Shown: positions 35,301 through 46,397, counted from the first letter of the stretch. The stretch: DNA of 64,000 bases from Dugong dugon (GCA_030035585.1 CM057465.1:32382001-32446000); one strand, 5' to 3'. Translations and numbers: made by a program. The notes: generated by a model not told the origin, from the sequence alone.

Positions 35301-36233
35301 GTTCATAGAAGAAAAAATACGACCAACACTTGAGGCCTTAATACACGGCATTAATAGGATACAAACCATAACCATCAATGCACAAACCCCAGTAGATAAG
35401 CTAGATAACTGGGATCTTCTAAAAATCAAACACCTATGCTCTTCAAAAGACTTCACCAAAAGAGTAAAAAGAGAACCTACAGACTGGGAAAAAATTTTGG
35501 GACAGTACGAGTAAGACAAAGGTCTAATCTCCATAATCTACAAGAAAATCCAACACCTCTACAACAAAAAGACAAATAATCCTATTAAAAAATGGGCAAA
35601 GGAAATGAACAGACACTTCACCAAAGAAGACATTCAAATGGCCAACAGACACATGAGGAAATGCTCGCGATCACTAGCCATTAGAGAAATGCAAATTAAA
35701 ACCACAATGAGATACCATCTCACCCCGGCATTACTGGCACGAATCAAAAACACTGGAAATAACAAATGTTGGAGGGGCTGTGGGGAGATTGGAACTCTTA
35801 TGCACTGCTGGTGGGAATGCAAAATGATACAACCATTTTGGAAAATGATATGGCGCTTCCTCAGAAAGCTAGAAATAGACATACCATTCGATCCAGCAAT
35901 CCCACTCCTAGGATTATATCCTAGAGAAATAAGAGTCGTCGCTTGAATAGACATATGTACACCTATGTTCATGGCAGCATTGTTCACAATACAAAACGAT
36001 GGAAACAACGTAGGTGCCCATCAACATATGAATGGATAAACAAACTATGGTACACACACACAATGGAGTACTATGCAACGAGAAAGAACAACAATGAATC
36101 TGTGAACCATCTCATAACATGGATTAAACTGGAGGACATTATGCTGAGTGAAATAAGTCAATCACAAAAGGACAAATATTGTATGAGACGTCTATTGTCA
36201 AAACCCATGAAAAAGTTCACATGCAAAATGTAA
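32375..36233 (+). pseudogene. L1 ORF2 pseudogene (endonuclease / reverse transcriptase)
   Basis: ORF2p nicks target DNA and reverse-transcribes L1 RNA. The ATG at 32375 (MTATNSHLSIITLKVNGLN) matches ORF2 starts. The apurinic-endonuclease-type domain is visible with GDFN (32804-32815) and SDHS (33056-33067). Reverse transcriptase follows: NYRPISLMN (about 33961-33987), AFD (34185-34193), RQGFPLSP (about 34347-34370, Phe where Cys is usual) and FADD (34472-34483). A Cys/His cluster, [18 protein letters not shown], lies at 35767-35820. Lesions: an A-run shift near 33780, another change near 33870-33900, a 1-base loss just before FADD (~34470), an A-run shift near 34630-34650, TAA at 35269-35271, TAA at 35514-35516, and a stop at 35944-35946. 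It cannot produce a full protein. Confidence 0.93.
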
Positions 36234-37015
36234 CAATCTTTGTTGGTTACCAGGGATGGGAGGGGTGGGGTGTGTGTGGAAATACTAAATTGGCAATAGA
36301 TAAGTGGTATCTTGGGTGAAGGGTGAGACAGTACACAATACAGGGTAAACTAGCACAACTTGTACAAGGAAAGGTCATGGAAGCCCCATAGACACGTCAA
36401 ACTCCCCGAGGGACTGAATTGCTGGGTGGAGGGCTGTGGGGACCATGGTCTTGGGGAACATCTAGCTCAATTGGCATGACACAGCTTATAAAGACAATGC
36501 TCTACATTCTACCTTGGTGAGTAGTGTCTGGGGTCTTAAAAGCCTGTGAGCGGCCATCTAAGATACTCCACTGGTCTCATCCCTTCGGGAGCAAGGGAGA
36601 ATGAAGAGAACAGGATACAAGGAAAAGATTAGTCCGAAGGGTTAATGGTCCACAGCTACCAAGGCCTCCACTGGACTGAGTCCAGTACAGCTAGATGGTG
36701 CCCGGCTACCACCACTGACTGCTCTGACCAGGATCACAACAGAGGGTTCTGGACAGAGCTGGAGAAGGATGGAGAAGATAATTCTAACTCACAAAAAAAA
36801 AAAGACCAGATTTACTGGTCTAAAGGAGACTGGAGAAACCCCAAGAGTATGGCCCCCAGACACCCTTTTAGCTCAGTGGTGAAGTTATCTCCGAGGTTCA
36901 CTGTTCAGCCTGGGAGTGGACAGCCCCGTAAAACCAAATGAGACTGACGAGGTACAGGAGTCCAGTGACAAGGGCCAGAAGGAAGAAGAGGACAAGGAAG
37001 CTAGTGATAGGGAAC

Positions 37016-37362
37016 ACAAGGTTGAGTAAGGATATTGTTGATGTGTTGTGAGACTGTTAACCATTGTCACAGGGCAACATTGCTAGTAACTGTTAAATGA
37101 GAAACTATTTGCTCTGTAAGCCTTCATCTTAAGTGAGAATAACAGCACAATTGGAAGAGCGTAGTCAATATCACTGAACTGTGTATGCACAAATTTTTGA
37201 AATGGTGTATCTTTGGCTATGTGTATTTTCACCAAAAAAAAAAAAAGTGTTGAGAAGTTAGAGGGTTGACATGTCGTGGGGTTGTTAACCAATGTAATAA
37301 AACAATATGTGTACTACTGTTTCATGAGAAACTATTTGTTCTGTACATACAATAAAAACAAT
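37016..37362 (+). repeat. Doubled terminal segment in the L1 3' UTR
   Basis: The ~115-bp unit at 37019-37133 (GTTGAGTAAGG... to GAAACTATTTGCTCTGTAAG) recurs at 37247-37350 (GTTGAGAAGTTAG... to GAAACTATTTGTTCTGTAC). They are separated by ~110 bp that end in a 13-A run at about 37236-37248. Everything lies inside the TSD pair. Confidence 0.75.
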
Positions 37363-37392
37363 AAAAGTTGCTTCAGGTTCACAACAGAAGTA

Positions 37393-37594
37393 TGTTGTTG
37401 TTGCTGTTGTTGTGTGCCATTGAGTCGATTCTGACTCATAGTGACCTTATATGACAGAGTACAACTGCCCCTTAGGATTTCCTAGGCTGTAGTCTTTATG
37501 GGAGCAGGTCACCAGGTATATTCTGCCATGGAGATGCTGGTGAGTTCAAACCACCAACGTTTTGGTTGGCAGCTGAGTGCTTAACCAGTGTGCC
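37393..37594 (-). mobile_element. AfroSINE with (TTG)n tail
   Basis: It starts with the complement of an AAC-repeat tail (GTTGTTGTTGCTGTTGTTG) and runs to GTGCTTAACCAGTGTGCCA. It begins 16 bp after the L1 TSD. Confidence 0.88.
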
Positions 37595-37979
37595 AACATA
37601 AGGGAAGTATAGTTTTTTGAAATTTATATGGCTTTTAGTAAAAGTAGGATCAGTGAATTGGCCCCAGGCAGTAGAGTATCTTTCAGTCCTTAGTCAATAA
37701 ATTCAGCCCTAAATGGGATTCATTTTCTCACCTGTATGTATTGAGGAGGAAGAGACAGAAAGTGGTGGGGGAAGTACTAAAAATAGAATATAACATTTCA
37801 GAAATCAGGGTCCTTAAAGCTTTAAATGAGCATTTACTTGGAACAACTGGTAATCCAGTCACTCATTCACTAATTCATTTTATAGATGCTTACTGAGTGC
37901 CTGAGATATACCAGACACTGAGTTGGAATCGAGTGGATGGCAATTTTTTTTATTGTTGTTGTTTGTTTGGTGCCAGGAT
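37595..37979. other. Unannotated stretch
   Basis: Contains the phrase TGCTTACTGAGTGCCTGAGATATACCAGACACTGAG (37888-37922, given as a description of an MIR/other ancient relic in two short blocks). Otherwise nothing. Confidence 0.4.
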
Positions 37980-38189
37980 TGGAGTCCCTGGGTAGGGCAA
38001 ATGGTAAAGGTGCTCAGCTGCTACTTAAAAGGTTGGCGGTTTGAGTCCACCCAGAGGTGCCTTGAAAGAAAAGCCTGGAGATCCCTTTCTGAAAAATCAG
38101 CCATTGAAAACCCTGTGGAGCATAGTTCTACTCCGACACATATGGAGTCACTATGAGTCAGAACTGACTTCATGACTACTGATTTGGTG
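37980..38189 (+). mobile_element. AfroSINE (GAGTCCCTGG type)
   Basis: GGAGTCCCTGGGTAGGGCAAA head, box-B-like GGTTTGAGTCCACCCAGAGG, and tail GTCAGAACTGACTTCATGAC. Essentially complete. Confidence 0.92.
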
Positions 38190-38666
38190 CCAGAATTGAG
38201 TTTCAGTGAACAAGGCATAGCTCCTTTCCTTAAAAGTTTATGGGCTAGTGCCACAGGCACAGAAATGAACAATTATGTGCAGGCAGAAGATGCACAGAGA
38301 AGGGGCTCCTAGCCCAGCCCGAGGGATGAGGGTGACATTGAGATGAACTTGGTGGGTGAGTATGAGAGACTGGCCAGAAGTAAGGAGGGAGAAATAATCG
38401 GGCGCCAGACTTTGAAGGGCCTAATGCACCATATTAATTTATCTGTCCTTGATCTGCCTTTTCCTTCCTCAGACTTTGATATCCTGGTGTGGCCCATATC
38501 CCAAAACCACAGGATAAACAAGAAATGTCTTCTGGAAGCACTGCTTTTTGCTTAGTGGTGAGCAATTTAAAATATTTGTTATCAACGGAGTAAAATACAA
38601 AATCTGCATACATTTGTAAGATAAATCACGAGCTTCCCAAGATATTTTATGCTTGTGGTAACTTCC
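38190..38666. other. Unannotated stretch
   Basis: No repeat or gene recognised with confidence; an old interspersed relic is likely around 38200-38300. Confidence 0.4.
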
Positions 38667-38828
38667 GGGGGCCCTGGTGGCACAGTGGTTAAGAGCTCAG
38701 GCTGCTAACCAAAAGGTCGGCAGTTTGAATCCACCAGCTGCTCCTCGGAAACCTTATGGGGTAGTTCTATTCTGTCCTATAGGGTCACTATGAGTTGGAA
38801 TCGACTTGACAGCAATGGATTTTGGTTC
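38667..38828 (+). mobile_element. AfroSINE, short GGAGCCC type, well preserved
   Basis: Reads GGGGGCCCTGGTGGCACAGTG (box A within TGGCACAGTGG), AGGTCGGCAGTTTGAATCC (box B), and the 3' part TAGGGTCACTATGAGTTGG. It is one of the least diverged copies. Confidence 0.95.
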
Positions 38829-39401
38829 GGTAACTTCAGGCTGTCTCTCCAGGCCCTCTCTCTCCTCTGCCATTAAGAGAATCCTCGTGGAAAAGTTTGC
38901 AAGGCACAGTGTGATGGAGAGCTACAGAGGGTTTTAGGTAAACTAATGACAGGAGCCAGTTAGCAATTTAGAAAGCCCCCAGGTTGCAAGGCATATAATG
39001 GTTTGTGGGAAGGTGAGAGTGAAAGCAAGGAGAACAGCTAGAGGCTATTGCAGCCACCCATATGAGAAATTATACTGGTTCTTACTAGGATAGTAGCAGC
39101 ACAGATGAGAAAAGTGATTTGCAAGATATTAGAGAGAGAGATTCAATGGGATCATTGTTGATTCATGCATTTATTTAATAAGCATTTATTGAGTGCCTCC
39201 AATGTTCTAGGCATTTTCTAGATTTACAGCAGGGAATAACACAGAAGAGAGCCCAGTATTCTTGGGGTTAAGATCATAGTGAAAAGAGACAAGCAAAAAA
39301 CCAAGTAAACAAGAAATTGACTCCATCAAATAAATCACTCATAAATGCTCTGAAGGAAATGAACTGGTCAATGTGATAGAAAGTGTCTTAACCAGTAAAC
39401 A
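38829..39401. repeat. Probable old mammalian repeat, family uncertain
   Basis: 39170-39290 carries TAAGCATTTATTGAGTGCCTC, TTCTAGGCATTTTCTAG and CAGCAGGGAATAACACAG, a pattern found repeatedly in mammals and also at 48310-48440 here. 38830-39160 is unassigned. Confidence 0.45.
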
Positions 39402-39596
39402 GTTGTCATTGAGTTGAATCTGACTCATGGCGACCACATGTGTGTTAGAGTAGAACTGTGCTCCAAAGGGTTTTCAGGGGCTGATTTTTCAGAAGTAGAT
39501 CACCAGGCCTTTCTTCCAAGGTGCCTCTGGGTGGACTCGAAATGCTAACCTTTCGGTTAGCAGTAGAGCGCTTAACTGTCTGCACCACCCAGGGAC
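39402..39596 (-). mobile_element. AfroSINE (GAGTCCCTGG type)
   Basis: From AAACAGTTGTCATTGAGTTG to TGCACCACCCAGGGACATC, in reverse orientation, nearly complete. Confidence 0.92.
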
Positions 39597-40077
39597 ATCA
39601 GAAAGTGTTTTAGGGAGAAGATAAGGGGATCAGGAAAGGGATTGAGGGAGTGAATGGGGAATAAAAGCAAACACGATGGGTGACTGATGGTGTCCTACGT
39701 TGACATCTGCAACACAAGAGGAGAGGAAGATTTGAGAGAGAATGAAGTTAAGTTCAGCTTGGGAGATCATGAGACTATGTCCAGAAGAGAACTGCTCGGG
39801 AATCTGTACAGAAAATATGAAGATTATATATATGTACATTTACATATACTCATGAGTGTGCACACACACAAATACACACACAGATGCCACGTGGAGTTTC
39901 TCCACACAGAGGTGGGGAAGTAGTAAAACTAAGATCAAAAGAGTAGCAATATGAAGTCAGAGCGAGGTCCTAGAGATCTCTTGAGCAGGTGTAGGGTTTG
40001 AATGAAAAATCATCTGTCTTTCATCAGCCAAGGATCATCACCATGTATGTAATGAACAGCACATTACCATACATACT

Positions 40078-40279
40078 GTGTTGTTAGGTGCCGTCAAGTT
40101 GGTTCCAACTCATAGCGACCCTATGCACAACAGAACAAAACACTGCCCAGTCCTTTGTAAATTCTCACAATCGTTGGCTGTGCTTGAGCCCATCATTGCA
40201 GCCACTGTGTCAATCCATCTCATCTCTCTTTCACCAACCCTCTACCAAGGATTCTGTAGATGTAGTCAAATATTTGCAG
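40078..40279 (-). mobile_element. RTE 3'-end fragment
   Basis: GTGTTGTTAGGTGCCGTCAAG, then AACAGAACAAAACACTGCCC and CATTGCAGCCACTGTGTCAATC, as in 41837-41985 of the full-length RTE. Confidence 0.9.
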
Positions 40280-41424
40280 GTTTGATATAGTGCAGTCACT
40301 ACTTTATTTTTATTAATGGTAAGAGCTGTCAGTGTGTGCATAGGGAGCTCGGTGGAGCAGCTGGTGTCTGCTTCTGGGTGTGCTCAAAACATATGTGCTC
40401 ACTGTCCACCTGAACTTCACAAAGGCACCTGCACAGTCCCCAGAGAGACTCCAAGCTATAACGAAGCCCATGCCCAGAAGCTCAGGGAAACCATTAAGAT
40501 AATGAGGCAATCTGGTATTCTCCCATGTAAGTTCCCTATAGCCCCAATTAGGAAATCTAAAACCCCAAAATTCCAAAGATGTGTTGATGTTGAAAAACCC
40601 GAATTCTTTCCTCCCCACGTTGCCACAATGTGAGGCAAAAAAACTCCAGCCTGAAAAAGGAGGAATCACAAGAAACCCCTTCTGGGAAGAAGTGGACGAA
40701 CAGAATATAAAATTTTTTTTTCCCTCCAACATTTCCTCCATTACAGCTGAATGTCCTTCTTTAACCACGGTTGCTTAATAATGTTAGCATTTACATTGAC
40801 CTTTAAATTGGTCGTTTGACTGGAGACAGTTTTCTGTGAGGCATATTTAGCTAGGAAAGTGCCCATTGGTTTATACTGAAATCCTTTATAATTATAAAAG
40901 CCACAGATCTCACTCATGGAGTCTTCCAATAACAACAGTGAAGAATACTCCACCTTCAAGAAGAAAAAAAAAAAAAGTGCCCTCATGAAAGGGCACTTCG
41001 AGTAAATGAAATTCTCTTTTCTGATGTGCAGCTTTAAATAGGTCTTTCACGCGTCATTCTATCACAGTAGATGGAGATAAGTGATCCTTTCCCAGTCTTG
41101 GGGATATTTGTTACGACAGGGCTTAAAAACCACAGCGTTCTGGCCAAAGCCTGAAAGACAGAAATCGAAGGATGCTGATCACTTAGGAATAGAAAAAAAA
41201 GACTGGATATTAAGAGAAGAGATGAGTATATGAACTAGATTACACAATCTTTCCAAAAGCATATTCCAGAATTGAATACTGATATGTGATCATCCTTGCT
41301 TTTCTTTATGTTTTTTTCACATGCTTTGAAGAGTCGGAAGATTCCTGACACACGCCTCAGCCCTAAGGCTATTTCTGTACTTGGCTATACTGCCATTGAC
41401 ACCAAAAAGCCCCTAATTTTCTAA
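40280..41424. other. Unannotated stretch
   Basis: Open frames on both strands at 40313-40778 overlap each other and show no known domain or splice-site logic. An A-run is at about 40963-40975. No repeat was recognised. Confidence 0.4.
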
Positions 41425-41628
41425 GTCTAGACATTATGCTTGGTAAAGTAGAGGGTCAGTGAAAAAGAGGAAGACCCTCAACCAGATGGACTGACACAGT
41501 GGCTGCAGCAATGGGCTCAAACACATCTACTACTGTGAGGATGGCAAAGGACCAGGCAATGTTTTGTTCTGTTATACATGGGCTTGCTATGAGTCAGAAG
41601 TAACTTGACAGCACCTAACAACAAAAGA
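41425..41628 (+). mobile_element. RTE 3'-end fragment
   Basis: ATTATGCTTGGTAAAGTAGAG, then GACTGACACAGTGGCTGCAGC and the tail TTGACAGCACCTAACAACAA. It lies about 200 bp from the full-length RTE, in the opposite orientation. Confidence 0.9.
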
Positions 41629-41836
41629 CATGAGGGGGATATCCAATGACCAAATACAAGTGCCCATTTGTAGTCTTTTTCCAGAAAAAAAATTCACTTG
41701 AATTCTATGAATACAAGTCTATAATAACACCTTTCAAAACCAAAGAACTGGATGTAACAGTCAACTTTATTCCTAAGAATTAGCTGAAATCCAGTGAAAT
41801 AAATTATTGAGAGCTGTTATATGCCAGTCTCACATT

Positions 41837-44800
41837 GCTGTTGTTGTTAGGTGCCATCAAGTCTGTTCCAACTCATAGCGACCCTATGTACAACAGAATG
41901 AAACACTGCCCGGTCCTGTGCCATCCTCAAAATCGTTGTTTTGCTTCAGCCCATTGTTGCAGCCACTATGTCAATCCATCTTGTTGAAGGTCTTCCTCTT
42001 TTTTGCCGACCCTCTACTTCACCAAGTCTGATGTCCTTCTCCAGGGACCGATCCCTCCTGATAACATGTCCAAAGTATGTGAGACATAGTCTCGCTTAAC
42101 CTTGCTTCTAAGGAGCATTCTGGTCATACTTCTTCAAAGACAGATTTGTTTGTTATTTTGGCAGTCCATGGTATATTCAATATTCTTTGCCAACACCATA
42201 ATTCAAAGGCGTCAGTTATTCGGTCTTCCTTATTCATTGTCCAGCTTTCACACGCCTATGAGGTGATTGAAAACACTATGGCTTGGGTCAGGTGCACCTT
42301 AGTCTTCAAGGTGACATCTTTGCTTTTCAACACTTTAAAGAGGTCTTTTGCAGCAGATTTGCCCAATGCAATGCATCTTTTTTGATTTCTTGACTGCTGC
42401 ATCCATGAGTGTTGATTGTGGATCCAAGTAAAATGAAATCCTTGACAACTTCAATCTTTTCTCCATTTGTCATGATGTTGCTTATTGGTCCAGTTGTGAG
42501 GATGTTTGTTTTCTTTATGTTGAGGTGTAACCCACACTGAAGGCTGTGGTCTTTGATCTTTATCAGTAAGTGCTTCAAGTCCTCTTCACTTTCAGCAAGC
42601 AAGGTTGTGTCATCTGCATAGTGCAGGTTGTTAATAAGTCTTCTTCCAATTCTAATGTCCCATTCTTCTTCATAGAGTCCAGTTTCTCTGATGATTTGCT
42701 CAGCATACAGATGGAATAGGTATAGTGAAAGGATACAACCCTGACGTACACCTTTCCTGACTTTAAACCACACAGTATCCCCTTGTTCTGTTTGAACAAC
42801 TGCCTCTTGATCTATGCACAGATTCCTTGTGAGCACAATCAAGTGTTCTGGAATTCCTATTCTTCGTAATGTTATCCATAATTTGTTATGATCCACACAA
42901 TTGAATGCCTTTGCGTAGTCAATAAAACACAGGTAAACATCTTTCTGGTATTCTCTCCTTTCAGCCAGGATCCATCTGACATCGGCAATGATACCCCTGG
43001 TTCCGTGTCTTCTTCTGAATCCAGCTTGAATTTCTGGCAGTTCCCTGTCAATATACTGCTGCAGCTGCTTTTGAATGATCTTCAGCAAAATTTTACTTGC
43101 ATGTGATATTAGTGATATTGTTTTATAATTTCCACATTCGGTTGAATCACCTTTCTTGGGAATAGGCATAAACATGAGTCTCTTCCAGTCAATTGGCCAG
43201 GTCGCTGTCTTCCAAATTTCTTGGCATAGAAGAGTGAGCATTTCCAGCACTGCATACATTTGTTGAAACATCTCAATTGATATTCCATCAATTCCTGGAG
43301 GCCTGTTTTTCACCAATGCCTTCAGTGCAACTTGATTTCTTCCTTCAGTACTATGGGTTCCTGATCATATGCTCCCTCTTGAAATGGTTGAATGTCAACC
43401 AATTCTTTTTTGGTATAGTGACTCTGTGTATTCCTTGCATCTTCTTTTGATGCTTCCTGTGTCGTTTAATATTTTCCCGGTAGGATGCTTCAATATTGCA
43501 ACCTTAGGCTTGAAATTTTTCTTCAGTACTTTCAGCTTGAGAAATGCCGAGTGTGTTCTTCCCTTTTGGTTTTCTATCTCCAGGTCTTTGCACATGTCAT
43601 TATAGTACTTTACTTTGTCTTCTCTGGCTGCCCTGTGAAATCTTCTGTTCAGCTCTTTGACTTCATCATTTCTTCTCTTCGCTTTAGCTACTCTACATTC
43701 AAGAGCAAGTTTCAGAGTCTTTTCTGACATCCATTTTGGTCTTTTCTTTCTTTTCTGTCTTTTAATGACCTCTTGCTTTCTTCATGTATGATGTTCTTGA
43801 TGTCATTCCACAACTCATCTGGTCTTCACATCAAATCTATTTTTGAGATGGTCTCTAAATTCAGGTGGGATATACTTCGGCTGTTGTGGGCTAGTTCTAA
43901 TTTTCTTCAGTTTCAACTTGAATTTGCATAGGAGCAATTGGTGGTCTGTTCCACAGTCAGCCCCTGGCCTTGTTCTGACTGATGATACTGAGCTTTTCCA
44001 TAATCTCTTTCCACAGATGTAGTCGATTTGGTTCCTGTGTATTCCATCTGGCGAGGTCCATGTGTATAGTTGCCGTTTATGTTGGTAAAAAAAGGTATTT
44101 GCAATGAAGAAGTCGTTGGTCTTGCAAAATTCTGTCATGTGGTCTCCAACATCATTTCTATCACCAAGGCCATATTTTCCAACAACCGATTCTTCTTCTT
44201 TGTTTCCAACTTTTGCATTCCAGTCACCAGTAATTATCAATGCATCCTGATTGCATGTTCAATCAATTTCAAACTGCAGAAGTTGCTAAAAATCTTCAAT
44301 TTCTTCATCTTTGGCCTTAGTGGTTGGTTCGTAAATTTGAATAGTAGTCATATTAACTGGTTTTCCTTGTAGGTATATCAATATTATTCTATCACTGACA
44401 GAATTGTATTTCAGGATAGATCTTGATGTACTTTTTGACAATGAATGCAATGCCATTCCTCTTCAAGTTGTCATACCCGGCATAGTAGACCACATGATTC
44501 TCTGATTCAAAATGGCCAGTACCAGTCCATTTCAGCTCACTAATGCCTAGACTATCAATGTTTATGTGTTCCATTTCATTTTTGATGATTTCCAATTTTC
44601 CTAGATTCATATTGTGTACATTCCATGTTCTGATTATTAATGGATGTTTGCAGCTGTTTCTTCTCATTTTGAGTCATGCCACATAAGCAAATGAAGGTCC
44701 CGAAAGCTTGACTCCATCTGCATCATTAAGGTCGACTCTACTTTGAGGAGGTAGTTCTTCCCCAGTTGTCTTTTGAGTGCCTTCCAACCTGAGGAGCTCA

Positions 44801-45036
44801 TCTTCCTGCGCTACATCAGACAATGTTTCACTGCTATTCATAATGTTTTCACGGCCAGTTCTTTTCAGAAGTAGACCTCTGGGCCCTTCTTCCTAGTCTG
44901 TCTTAGTCTGGAAGCTCAGCTGAAATCTGTCCGCCATGGGTGACCCTGCTGGTATTTGAATACCAGTGGCATAGCTTCCAGCATCACAGCAACATGCAAG
45001 CCCCCACAGTATGACAAACTGACAGACACATGGGAG
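41837..45036 (-). mobile_element. Full-length RTE (BovB-type clade) non-LTR retrotransposon, 3.2 kb, inactive
   Basis: The 3' end (GCTGTTGTTGTTAGGTGCC on the plus strand) is at 41837 and the 5' end near 45036. Flanks GTCTCACATT (41827-41836) and GTCTCATGTT (45037-45046) form a probable 10-bp TSD with two mismatches. Its length is that of complete mammalian RTE/BovB elements. One decayed gene encodes endonuclease then reverse transcriptase. RTEs carry no long poly(A) but short repeats at the 3' end, here (AAC)n. Fragments of the same family lie at 11828, 21690, 24147, 40078, 41425 and 56319. Confidence 0.93.
42300..44667 (-). pseudogene. RTE endonuclease / reverse transcriptase pseudogene
   Basis: Pieces in order along the minus strand: endonuclease start at 44667-44392 with RTWNVHNMNLGKLEIIK and GISELKWTGTG; endonuclease end at 44240-43815 with ITGDWNAKVGNKEEES and GTDHQLLLCKF; linker at 43730-43395; reverse transcriptase at 43316-42327 with RPPGIDGISIEMFQ, IQAGFRRRHGTRG, FIDYAKAFNCVD, GVRQGC and YADD (42609-42620). 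The 329-residue RT stretch is open without a stop and keeps the catalytic Asp pair. Frame changes between the pieces (about 44390-44240, 43815-43730, 43395-43316) and after 42327 disable the gene. Confidence 0.92.
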
Positions 45037-45173
45037 GTCTCATGTTAGGTTGACATTTTAAAACTGTGTTTAATTTAATTTTTAAAACAAACCACAAAGT
45101 AAGTAACATTTCCAGTTTAATGATATAAGGAAACTGAAATTAAGAATAATTTTCACTTGCTTAATGTCACTTA

Positions 45174-45388
45174 AGGAGTCCCTGGGAAGTGCAAATGGTT
45201 AAGCAGTGGATTACTAACCAGAAGGTTGGCAGTTCAAAACCACCCAGCCAGAGGCACCTCAGAAGTAAGGCCTGGTGATCTGCTTCTGAAAGGGCACAGC
45301 CTTGAAATCCCTATGGATCAGCTCTACTCTGCATACATGGGGTCTCTATGAATCGGAATTGACTCGATGGCAACCAACAACAACAATA
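45174..45388 (+). mobile_element. AfroSINE (GAGTCCCTGG type)
   Basis: AGGAGTCCCTGGGAAGTGCAA head, GGTTGGCAGTTCAAAACCACC, and tail GACTCGATGGCAACCAACAAC. Complete, with a small duplication near 45245 (CAGCCAGAGG). Confidence 0.92.
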
Positions 45389-46017
45389 TCACTTAACACT
45401 GGCAGGAAGAGTATTCAAAGTCGATATTCTTTGATTCTAGAGACCATGTTTTTTAAATTACTGTTTCTCCATCATCTTAGAAAAATCAGAGAGAGAAGAA
45501 GGTGAATAAATTCAAAGAAGACTCACAGTATGAGAGATAGGTGTTGTGTGAGGAGAGCGAGCTGGCCACCTTTAGGAGTCGAGAGGGGCCATCGGTTAGC
45601 ATTTGCCTTGGTGAATGTGCTATTGCTTAGGGTTGATTCTCAGTCTTGCAAGTTCAAAAATTTAATCCCATCTAGATTCCAAAGTTGATCCACCTAGAGT
45701 ATACCCTTTTAACTCTCTCAAATTTCTCAGGGATTTAGGCATAAACCAAAACAATTTTTAAATTTACAAAAGGAGAACTATAATACCTAGTTTAATGAAT
45801 AATCACATTTAAATGAACAGACATTCTCTTTACATAGATATGCATTACGGCATGCCAAATTATAGTCAGAATAAGCAAAATTTTGTGTATTATCAAAATA
45901 TATACCACATCAGATTCTGATAGCCAATCCCACCATTGAGATTTGATCACCAAACCAACTAGACCAAGATCTGAGTTTGTTTTGACAAGATATTCTTTTT
46001 TTTAGATAATACCAAAG
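45389..46017. other. Unannotated AT-rich stretch
   Basis: No gene or repeat recognised. Confidence 0.4.
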
Positions 46018-46200
46018 AACCAAACCCGTTCCTATCAAGTTGATGCTGACTCAGTAGAGCTACCCCACAAGGTTTCCAAGGCTGTAATGTTTACAGAAGC
46101 AGACTGCCACATCTTTCTCCCAAGGAGCAACCAGTGGGTTTGAACCACCGACCTCTCAGTTAGCAGCAGAGCACTTAACCACTGTGTCACCAGGGCTCCT
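46018..46200 (-). mobile_element. AfroSINE (GGAGCCC type)
   Basis: Runs from AACCAAACCCGTTCCTATC to TGTGTCACCAGGGCTCC with the ACATCTTTCTCCC middle segment. It lies 29 bp before the palindrome at 46230. Confidence 0.9.
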
Positions 46201-46229
46201 TTTTAGGCAATGCTTAACTGTGTTTTTAG

Positions 46230-46397
46230 GCAAATAACACGTGTCTTCTACATATGCCAACCGTTCCCTGTCGCCCCCCTCTTCGAAGTAGGTATTTTCG
46301 TAAGTGCACTATGCTAATTTTTTTTAGCTCAGTTATGAAAATACCTCAAAGAGAGGGAGCGGTTGACAAACAAATGTAGAAGGCGCACGTTATTTGC
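46230..46397. repeat. 168-bp near-palindrome (foldback element or hairpin locus)
   Basis: The left arm starts GCAAATAACACGTGTCTTCT and the right arm ends with its near reverse complement, AGAAGGCGCACGTTATTTGC. Pairing continues inward through CAACCG(T/C)TCCCT and GGTATTTTC(G/A)TAA to a T-rich centre near 46315-46325. Arms are about 80 bp each with a few indels, one a C-rich extra segment in the left arm (46269-46277). No clear TSD was found outside it. It may be a palindromic DNA-transposon relic; a transcribed hairpin is the alternative. Confidence 0.8.

Larger units (their letters stand above)
29280..37362 (+). mobile_element. Full-length L1, 8.1 kb, inactive, with perfect 15-bp TSD
   Basis: The element has a 5' UTR (29280-30902), ORF1 (30903-31951), an inter-ORF region (~420 bp), ORF2 (32375-36233) and a 3' UTR with an A-rich end. 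The direct repeat AAAAGTTGCTTCAGG is identical at 29265-29279 and 37363-37377, so both ends are original. Both ORFs carry stops and frameshifts, so it cannot move by itself. It is longer than human L1 (about 6 kb), mostly through the long 5' UTR and a doubled 3' end. It is the reference for the L1 pieces at 6078, 8438, 10768 and 14067. Confidence 0.95.

Noticed and set aside
38667-38745. tRNA gene
   Set aside because: Boxes A and B are present, but the sequence continues as SINE and does not fold as a full tRNA; it is the tRNA-derived SINE head.
40313-40778. Overlapping frames of 105 and 151 codons on opposite strands
   Set aside because: No domain, no initiation or splice context, and both strands are equally open, as expected by chance in a locally GC-richer stretch.
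42146-44372. Plus-strand frames across the RTE
   Set aside because: Antisense to the RTE gene and without motifs; shadows.
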